The translations under genes were made by a program, and so were the position numbers. From Adiantum capillus-veneris (lineage: Eukaryota; Streptophyta; Polypodiopsida; Polypodiales; Pteridaceae), in NCBI GenBank assembly GCA_014529385.2, contig CM043950.1, positions 66,048,935 to 66,112,934 of the forward strand: a stretch of 64,000 bases of DNA, written 5' to 3'. Shown piece by piece: positions 57,064-64,000 of this stretch (its first letter is position 1; each line of letters opens with the position of its first letter). The notes under the pieces are model-generated. The model was given only the letters and a program-made list of their open reading frames with translations. It had not been told where the DNA came from and searched no databases.

Positions 57064-57518
57064 ATGACTCAGACAGTGCCTGCTACCGCAGGCTCGGGGG
57101 AGCCAGCCCCGCTGCCGCCCTCAGTTTACGGCGCTCCTAATTACGCTTATGGTATTCCCGTGGACGGAGTGACGATTGACCAGCAGAGAACGGCTAAGAG
57201 CGTGCCATCAATTTCAGAGTTAGGCCCTCTTCCGTATTCTTCTCCAGCCGCAGGTTCTCCTCTCCCTCTCTCTCTCTACGCAGCCTGACTCCCAGGACAA
57301 ATGATGAACACTTACGTGAAACATGCGTCTGTTTTCAGCGCCCGTAGTACAAGGGAAACCGCTTGAGCAGGGGATGAGCAATGGAAATGTCGATCAGCAG
57401 CTGCCAGCCATTGTGGACGGATCAGGGAGAAATATCTACTTCACCGTCCATAACACTTCTAGTGTAGCAGCTCCAGCTACCGGTGGTATGATAACGCTCC
57501 TTTTCTTAGAATTCCATT

Positions 57519-57556
<38 letters not shown>

Positions 57557-57702
57557 TTTATTGAGTGTAAATTGAATCTGTTGATCTGTTCAGCGTCGCC
57601 TGCAGCGAATATCATCAATGTTAACAATAGCAATAACAATAACCAAGCGGTGGTTATGGATTCTTATCATGGCGGCTGTGTGTGTGGCGTTGGATGGGCA
57701 CT
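57064..57702 (+). CDS. L18a-like small membrane protein gene, first three exons
   Basis: Exons 57064-57253, 57339-57485 and 57594-57702 join in phase (1, 1, 2) with acceptors TTTTCAG and GTTCAG and donors GTATGA and GTAAGT; the first donor (GTTCTC) is weak. The protein starts MTQTVPATAGSGEPAPLPPS and runs through VYGAPNYAYGIPVDGV, VDQQLPAIVDGSGRNIYFTV and VVMDSYHGGCVCGVGWAL. The Pro/Tyr-rich N-terminus with a YG..PNY motif and the terminal C-C/V-C-G-x-G-W resemble plant 60S-L18a-like proteins (CCG.GLGW.LFI.G, followed by membrane helices). The membrane exon should lie downstream but I did not find it before the window ends. The longer first intron and the foldback-bearing third intron are plant-like. 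Looks intact. Confidence 0.65.
57519..57553. repeat. (CT)n in intron 2 of the L18a-like gene
   Basis: About 17 CT units; forms part of the intron polypyrimidine tract region. Confidence 0.93.
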
Positions 57703-57827
57703 GTAAGTGAAAGTGAGCTTCTCTAATTACATCTTGTTGTTCTTCACACGTGCACAATGCAAGAAGATTTAGAAATTTTCTCATGTAGGAAAAAGGAGTC
57801 TTTTCCAGTGTTTTTCTAACAATGAAT

Positions 57828-58053
57828 AACATCATGAGCTTCTGCTCGAGAGGCACCGCATACCTAGCTAGGTACGATTGGGGGCATGGGACAGCCGCCC
57901 CCCCCACTGGGGCGACGGTCCCCTGCCCCCAGTCGTACCTAGGTACGATTGGGGGCATGGGACCGCCGGCCCCCCCACCGAGCTGACGGTCCCCTGCCCC
58001 CAATCGTACCTAGCTAGGTATGCGGTGCCTCCCTCACACAAGCTCATGATGTT
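57828..58053. mobile_element. GC-rich foldback/MITE-like palindrome in intron 3
   Basis: Outer arms AACATCATGAGCTT and AAGCTCATGATGTT, then GAGGCACCGCATACCTAGCT...GTACGATTGGGGGCATGGGAC against its complement on the other side. The inner module GGTACGATTGGGGGCATGGG occurs twice directly (57870, 57940) and twice inverted (57920, 57990). The DNA or RNA could therefore form one long hairpin or two side-by-side hairpins. No convincing target duplication. Inverted-repeat ORFs are artefacts. Confidence 0.88.
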
Positions 58054-58129
58054 GAGGTAAGTCACAATGTGGGAATTATTGTGAGAATTTGTCGAAAACT
58101 TCTTGTGGCATCCGTCTAATTGCACTCAA

Positions 58130-58290
58130 GCGGTGGGATCAACGGAGGGGGTTGAAGGGGGGATCTTGAGGGCGACGGACGGCAACCAAAAAATCAACCT
58201 TGAATGTGTGATATGGGATTTCAGATTTGAATCCGAGCGACCATCGTGAGAGGATCATTCCCTATGAACATGCACACATGCATTTGGTTG
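58130..58290 (-). mobile_element. Diverged second SINE-like copy
   Basis: Shares the GTGGGATCAACGG..GGGGTTG....GGATCTTGAG end with 56406-56455 and has a box-B-like GGATTCAAATC on the minus strand at about 58226. Box A is not clear. Confidence 0.4.
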
Positions 58291-58820
58291 TCCAAATCGG
58301 GAAAACAAAAACATATAGGTAAACAAAAATGCAAAAAAAATAAACTAAGCCGTAAAAGGTAAACTAAGACACATCTAACGGTAGAGAGGCATTTTGCATT
58401 TAGTGTCTCACTTTGCTCCTTTCGATCCCATCGCCCACGCTTCCTTCAAAACCGAGTGTTACTTAGTCTTGAGGATGGTAAGGTCGATTCCCTCAAGGAA
58501 GATTAATCATAGGGAAATACTGAGTTGACTTTTTATTTGATGTGCTTCTCACATACCTATCGCCCACGTTGAAAAGAGAAAGGGATGCCTGCAAAATGTG
58601 CTTGCATCGTTTTAGGTGGAGTTTAGATAGCCGGAAGCCAAAATGTTCTAGGTGGAGTTAGAGAGGGGAAAGTGCATGTGCTAGTCATAGAGCACTTGCC
58701 GCGCTATAAGGAGGTCATGTGTTTAAGTATTGTGGTCCGAGGGGGAGGTAACTTATTTAGTACCTTGAATACTTTTGGAGTAACTTTGTTAAGTAGTTGC
58801 AAGAACCACCCTCTCTTTCT

Positions 58821-58862
<42 letters not shown>

Positions 58863-59690
58863 GTATGCAAATGCGGTGCGTGTGCGAAGAGCGAGAGACA
58901 ACACAAGATGTGGGTGGAGCAGCTCAGCACTATGTGTGTGAGAGAACCCCTTATTCTTCTATGTAGTAAAGAATATGGTGTGTACAAGTAATGGGCGGTC
59001 GGACGTTTCTAACGTGTCTGACAGAGGTAAGAGACACACCGCCTTTATCTCAACAAACTCCCACTTTAAGGTGATACGTCGATAAGTGAGACCTTTTAGC
59101 TTAACTACAAAAAACTAGGTGAGAGACTCTCTCAACCTATGTCCATTGGCTCACTCTTTTGATCTACATACAATCGTATCGGCTCTGGTGATAGGCAAGC
59201 TTGCTACCCACATTAGAGCCTGCATATAAATCTCGCAAACAACTCTGTATGGTCTGCAAAACTCTACTATGCATCATACTAGTGTCAACCATCGCACAAC
59301 TCATAAGCCCTGCTACAAATGCTCGCATTGCAGCTGCTAGATCGAGCCTTGACACTAACAAGTCAAACATGAGATGCCTTAACGCTAACGAAATTTATGC
59401 AAACATGGTTGTACTCGCCTCTCCTTCGCTATCTGCAATCACTGTATGATTAAGACTATCCATCGCGTATGGATGTGTCACTATCGACACTCGGAAACCT
59501 ACATCCCTGTCACCCATAGGCAAACCGGTGCATCCTTGTATCAACTCATGAGCCTCTAATATGAGCATATCAAAGAACTCTATGTTTGCCAGCTTTGTTT
59601 GTGTCTCTAGGGAGCAGACCTGCTCTACCTCTGCCTTCACAAAGTCTAACAACACTTGTTGTGTCTCACTAGAGCATTGTCCTATATCTT
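58291..59690. other. Intron or intergenic sequence with tRNA-like words and a (CT)n tract
   Basis: A tRNA-like pair (CTAGTCATAGAGCACTTG and GAGGTCATGTGTTTAAG) at 58680-58725 may mark another SINE. A (CT)n tract lies at 58818-58857. No supported gene. Confidence 0.35.
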
Positions 59691-59699
59691 TATCTCTAC

Positions 59700-60410
59700 A
59701 GAGTCTACTGGCACTCCTGCACAACTAAATGCCCTGTCTCGTGAGCATGGTGGAGCTCACTTGCAAAAGAGACACGTCTCGCCTCTCCCTCAAAGCATGC
59801 CAACAACAAAACTGAGACTATGTCATCTCGAACCTGAGACACATGCATAGGATATACCAGGCCGTTACAGGCTCCTCTGGCAATCACTAGTGAATCGCAA
59901 TAAATTTGGAAAGACTGCTCTCTAAGCAATATCTGACAGTCAATTAAAGCTGCTAACTATCTCATTGAGATCAAGCTTTGTCTCACTTGAGGAACGTAGC
60001 GCACATGTCGTAGCTTATATGATGCACCACTAGGCAAAGACAAACAAACATCTCATGTATCCTTTATATCACATGATGAACCATAAAAAAGTCGTGACAC
60101 AATCAAGTCTCTCACTAGAAAATGTAACTCACGATATGGTGTGACATGGAAAGCAGTATCGCCATCTACTAACCACTGTGGAGAAAGTGTGCTATCCATA
60201 GACATATCTGCAAGATGTACACTCGTCGAGACAAGTATGACACCACCATCATTGGCATAATCTACCATTGTAACTGCCTCTTTAACATGTGTCAAAGTCA
60301 TATTTGCATCATGCATAGATCTCCGATGTTGTCTCATATGTTTAAAACAACAACGATCAATGTGTCATGTGTGACTACAATTCAAAAACGCAAGTATCAA
60401 CAAGAACGAA
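59700..60410 (-). pseudogene. Ty1/copia relic: protease and GAG-pre-integrase region
   Basis: The minus strand reads TLTHVKEAVTMVDYANDGGV, ILVSTSVHLADMSMDSTLSP, QWLVDGDTAFHVTPYREL. This is the copia protease start W-x-x-D-S/T-G-A-x-x-H-V/M-T-P, here with DGD in place of DSG, so inactive. After several stops, CDSLVIARGACNGLVYPMHV matches the GAG-pre-integrase block (GSLV.A.G...G.LY.L). No integrase or RT was found. Confidence 0.65.
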
Positions 60411-60476
60411 ACCGTCATCTCTTAAAAGTCATTGTTGTAACTCTAAATTGTCACACATATCTGTAACCATAAGTCA

Positions 60477-60834
60477 ATGTCAAGAAACTATGGTGAGAAT
60501 TATGACAGTCTCCCCTGTAAATTGAGTAAAACCTCAAGTACAATCTCTACCATATACCATACCAAAATGGCGACGAAATGGGAGATAACTCGATCACTAC
60601 ACAATCATGGAAAACATGATCAAACGCATCAAAACCGATGCTTACGTATGTATAAAAGAACCCTACAATCTGCAAATTGCAAGATATAATTTGGGACAAA
60701 CTGTTCAACCGAACATAAAGCGCATAACCATATACGTAAGTAGAGAACAAACTAGCTCAAAACACATCCCACAAGAGGAATTGCCTGCAAAAATCTACAA
60801 AAAACCTGTGAAACGTGTGACTGGCAAAGTCTGA
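60477..60834. other. No supported gene
   Basis: Short ORFs on both strands without recognisable domains. Probably copia-related flank. Confidence 0.3.
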
Positions 60835-60963
60835 TAATTGCAAGAATGGTGAAGTGAAGGTGATCTACAGGATGAACAAGGTATCAATTATTGCAGCTCT
60901 ACAGTGAAAAGAAGTTAGGATGAACTCCCAACACTTCATTTTCTTTTTAATTCTTTCATGAAC

Positions 60964-61425
60964 CTAGTCAAAGACTAGCTTGTGAGTAGTTCGTTCCCCG
61001 ACATGCACCCCTAAGTGCCAGAAGATGTTAACTCTCTTAGCCACCTCTCCAATCCAACCTAAAGAATCAAAATTATCTTCTTCCGACAAAGAAATAAGTC
61101 TTGATTTTTCTATGTTACATTGAGGCCCTAACGATGTGGCAAACACCTAGACAATCTCCATGGATTTTTTAACGTTATTCCCTCCCGCTTGGAGGAAGAG
61201 TATTGAGTCATCAACGAACATCTTAATAGGCAATTATTTACCATTCTGAATTTGAATCCCTTTAATCTCTCCTCTTGTCGCCGCTTGCTCCAACATAGCA
61301 ATTAGAGAGTGGGTCCGGACAAAGAACCAAAGCAACACTAAGGGGCACCCTTGACAAATGGACCCCTTGACACAATGATCAAACCTAGAGATGTGAGTGC
61401 ATAAAAAAGAGACTAGCCTCGGCAA
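60964..61425 (-). pseudogene. LINE reverse transcriptase fragment
   Basis: The minus strand reads CQGCPLVLLWFFVRTHSLIA (R-Q-G-C-P-L-S-P block), MLEQAATRGEIKGIQIQNGK, then, across a stop, LPIKMFVDDSILFLQAGGNN (the catalytic Y/F-x-D-D-x position, here FVDD) and VFATSLGPQCNIEKSRLISL. Distinct in sequence from the LINE at 35-40 kb. Confidence 0.78.
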
Positions 61426-61639
61426 GATTGAGGTGTTGCTACAATCCTCAAATGAATGTTAGGAAGGATAAACCTATGTCAAGTGTGCTCAATTTGAAAG
61501 TTACTAGGACTCTCTTTATTCCCCCCTTTTTTTTCGCATTACTCACAAAGTGTGAGTGAATGTATTAAAAAGAAAAACCAGAAGGAATACATAACCATCC
61601 ATGCTCAAACCGAGCCATTGAGACATCAGACCAAACGAA

Positions 61640-61745
61640 CAACGTCTGGCTTTATAGGGAGCCACCCGTACATAACCATAACAAGAGCTCGAACAAGAGA
61701 AGTGTCCGGCTTTACAGGGAGCCATCCGTACAAAACATAACATAG
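61640..61745. repeat. Short tandem repeat, about 60-bp period
   Basis: GTCTGGCTTTATAGGGAGCC...CCGTACATAACCATAAC is followed by GTCCGGCTTTACAGGGAGCC...CCGTACAAAACATAAC. Confidence 0.7.
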
Positions 61746-61749
61746 TAAA

Positions 61750-62690
61750 TCCGATGTAAAGCAATACCCATACCTATCAAGGGTTGCCACCATGAAGGGC
61801 GAGCTGCCACCCCGACCCACATGTCCGCTCAACAGGCTACTAACAATCAAAGGAGAAAATACAGAACACCATGAGCCACCACCGGAGCCAAGAGAGCCAT
61901 CATAAATCTCATGCTTCCACCAACCGGAACCAGGCCCACCACCAAACACTGAGCAGTACAGAACACCCGACACCCAGAGAAAAGAACCCGATCACAATAG
62001 GATTTTAATGGAGAGCCTCGCACCATCGCAGCAACATGCAAAAAGGCTACTCGCTGCCACTAAAAGAATGTTCTTGCCACCAACCACCCTTTTGCCAAGC
62101 AGAGCCATCATGGATGCCCAAAGCTCTTCATCCGCTCCTTATATTCCCAAAAAAAAGAGGTCGCAAGCACGGAAGGGATGATTACAAATTAGCTGCTTTC
62201 CAACCCAGAGCGGCCACTCTCCGCCAACTTCGTGTAGCATCGCCTCCAGGTCAGATCACCCCCACCTCACCCTGCCGCAACACCCCTAGGAGCCTCCCTG
62301 CTCCGGGGCCTCGCACGCCACAAGGTAGACGAAACCCTCGCTCAAACCCAACTAGCTATATGCTTAGCAAGCAAAGCAAAACTGTCTTCATTCCCTTTAT
62401 CTTGAATAGACTTTTGTGTCCCAAATTCATGCATTGTAAGCTTGTATGTTGCATAGCAAAGAATTTTCACATTTCATTGTTTGTTTTGACACTACTAAGG
62501 TACTATTCTACATATGTGACCCCATAGGTGACACATCATGAATATTAGTGGCATGGACATTTATGGTTTACTAGCAAGTATAGTATGTTTCCCCAATTTT
62601 GGGCTCATTAGTTTCTTTGGAATATGTGGAGATGCCTTGAGGACAAAAAAAGAAGTGATGGCGCGTGGAGAGAGAGAGAGGGTGGACATG
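61750..62690. other. No recognised gene
   Basis: An open plus-strand frame (62036-62527) is Pro/Arg-rich (SLPAPGPRTPQGRRNPRSNP) and could be part of a LINE leader or compositional noise. Not called as a gene. Confidence 0.3.
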
Positions 62691-62699
62691 CCATGCGTC

Positions 62700-62701
<2 letters not shown>

Positions 62702-62741
<40 letters not shown>
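62702..62741. repeat. (GA)n microsatellite
   Basis: About 20 units. The Arg-Glu/Leu-Ser ORFs across it are artefacts. Confidence 0.95.
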
Positions 62742-62746
<5 letters not shown>

Positions 62747-64000
62747 CGGAGAGATTTTTTGTTGTTTCGCTCCTTCCTTTGCGGGCATTGCTCGTGAGGC
62801 TGGCAGAACATTGGTCTCCAGGCGTGCGCGAAAGCTACAAGGTGGGCTGGGCACGACTGTCATCTGCAGGCTCACATCTACGCGAGCACCAACGGAGGCC
62901 GTTTGCGAGAAGGCTAGCGAGGGGCAAGAAGTTGCAAGGCGAGGGGGTGCGCCTCAGTGTGCATGGGGCTGAGGAGCTCGTGTGCACAGACAACGATGGC
63001 GAACCATGTGGCACGACGACCGAGGAAAGAGAGAGGAGAGAGGTGGGGGCGGATATGGGGAGATTCGGGTTATTGAGCGTGTAGACCCAGTATGTATATT
63101 GAGTATTGAACAAGTACTAGCAAGTGTTTAGCTTTGAATGATTTTGATCAAAAGTATCAAGTTAAGAAGTAGCTCAACTTTCTTTTTCAAAGTCACAATT
63201 GTGAGTACATTATATTAACGTAGCGCAAAAATTACAAGTTCCTGCCATGCTCAAGCCTAGCCACGACAACTTCCCCAAGTCATCATCACAACGGGTGAAT
63301 GGTGGCCAACTTACAAAGAAAGATAGATTCTGCATGATTGATACAATCTATAATTAGGCTAAGGCTTATTGTAACTTGCAGGGCTAGAAAAATACATTTT
63401 TCCTAGCCGATCAAAATAAAATTTCTTTCGGTTTTTAGGTCAAAATTTGAAGCTTTTGCCGGTAATTACACTAAAACTTGTGTAAATCTGCTGGTTTTCT
63501 TAAGGGCAAGCTCAAAATCTAATCGGGATTTTATAATTTCAGCTGGTTAAAATACACTAGACCCCGTTTTTTTTTCTAACACTGATTGTAAGCACAAGAT
63601 ACTAGTACACAATGCCTTGGTGGTATGTTGGTACGATTTTGGACAAATTTCTTTTGAGGAAACTTCAACAAACCCTCCCAAGCCTTCAAGAGGTGCGTAC
63701 ATGGAGCTCATCTTGAACCGCAGTGGCAATAAAGAACGACGTGGCAAGAATCTCCATCCCGCTGCAGCAAACCCGTCAAAGTAGGGCTTGGGACGTAGTT
63801 AGCTGTTGCGGCCCACCAATCTCGCAAAAAGCAAAGGGAGGAGAGAGCATGTTCGATGGAGATGGGGTAGACTGTGTGCGTGAAGAGGGCTTGGCGGCAG
63901 TGTGCTAAATTTTTGGCAGCACACAATTCTTTGCTGGTAAATCGTCATGTGCGCACCCTTTCAAGGGGCAAAAAGGGAGAAGTGGCATGTGGTGGAAGAG
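62742..64000. other. No recognised gene
   Basis: A GC-richer stretch (62760-63080) keeps an open plus-strand frame downstream of the GA tract but matches no family. The rest is unremarkable. Confidence 0.3.

Noticed and set aside
57590-58125. Gly/Pro-rich minus-strand ORFs
   Set aside because: Antisense of the L18a-like exon 3 and of the GC-rich foldback; no independent coding signal.
62036-62527. 163-codon plus-strand ORF as a gene
   Set aside because: Pro/Arg-rich composition, no recognisable domain, no conserved start context; left as unannotated sequence.

Overview
This is nuclear DNA of a land plant. The evidence is a spliced gene resembling the plant 60S-L18a-like membrane proteins, captured fragments of cytosolic ribosomal protein L11 (uL5) and of a DAD1/PLA1-type lipase, tRNA-Asp and tRNA-iMet primer sites in LTR elements, and very abundant (AG)n/(CT)n microsatellites. 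The species cannot be named from sequence alone; a seed-free plant is possible but unproven. Only one candidate host gene looks intact (57.06 kb onward). Almost everything else is mobile DNA, mostly decayed and partly nested.

Layout. 0-9 kb: the end of a minus-strand LTR element (primer site and LTR start at 12-34), a minus-strand decayed coding stretch (1.5-2.8 kb), a Ty3/gypsy integrase relic (4.0-4.8 kb) and a small minus-strand LTR-type element (6.5-8.8 kb). 9.4-20.4 kb: a TIR transposon with 14-bp inverted ends (CCCAGGGGATTCAC) and an 8-bp target duplication (GAGGCACT), inserted in a coding repeat whose uninterrupted relative lies at 44.9-45.3 kb. The element carries lipase and RPL11 gene pieces separated by dinucleotide repeats, and about 5 kb (flank, left end and cargo) is tandemly duplicated. 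20.4-35.1 kb: an unknown protein-coding repeat (family U copy 1, minus strand) is split by a complete 11-kb LTR retrotransposon (21998-32993, TSD ATTGG). That element has gag and protease but no reverse transcriptase, RNase H or integrase. Its 2.4-kb leader holds a roughly 285-bp-period repeat array built around a 24-nt perfect palindrome, and its tail encodes six W-x-P-K repeats. 35.2-40.1 kb: a minus-strand LINE with ORF1 (CCHC), endonuclease (SDH), RT (FADD) and poly(A). 41.1-43.5 kb: a plus-strand piggyBac-type transposase pseudogene. 44.5-47.5 kb: decayed genes of unknown function. 47.6-48.1 kb: a foldback element. 48.2-49.5 kb: a minus-strand pseudogene whose C-terminus is a divergent, CENH3-like histone H3 fold. 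49.8-52.5 kb: family U copy 2, same strand. 53.4-54.7 kb: a CACTA/TNP2-like transposase relic. 56.4-58.3 kb: SINE-like sequences, the L18a-like gene and a GC-rich foldback in its third intron. 59.7-61.4 kb: copia and LINE relics. 61.5-64 kb: nothing recognised.

How the parts relate. The retrotransposon must borrow its replication enzymes. The 9-20 kb element reshuffles host gene pieces and has no transposase of its own. The histone-fold pseudogene lies directly beyond the 3' end of family U copy 2 on the same strand, so the two may be modules of one multi-gene mobile element. Four of the in-frame stops in the retrotransposon and the H3-like pseudogene are TGA where arginine CGA is plausible, which suggests decay by deamination of methylated CpG.
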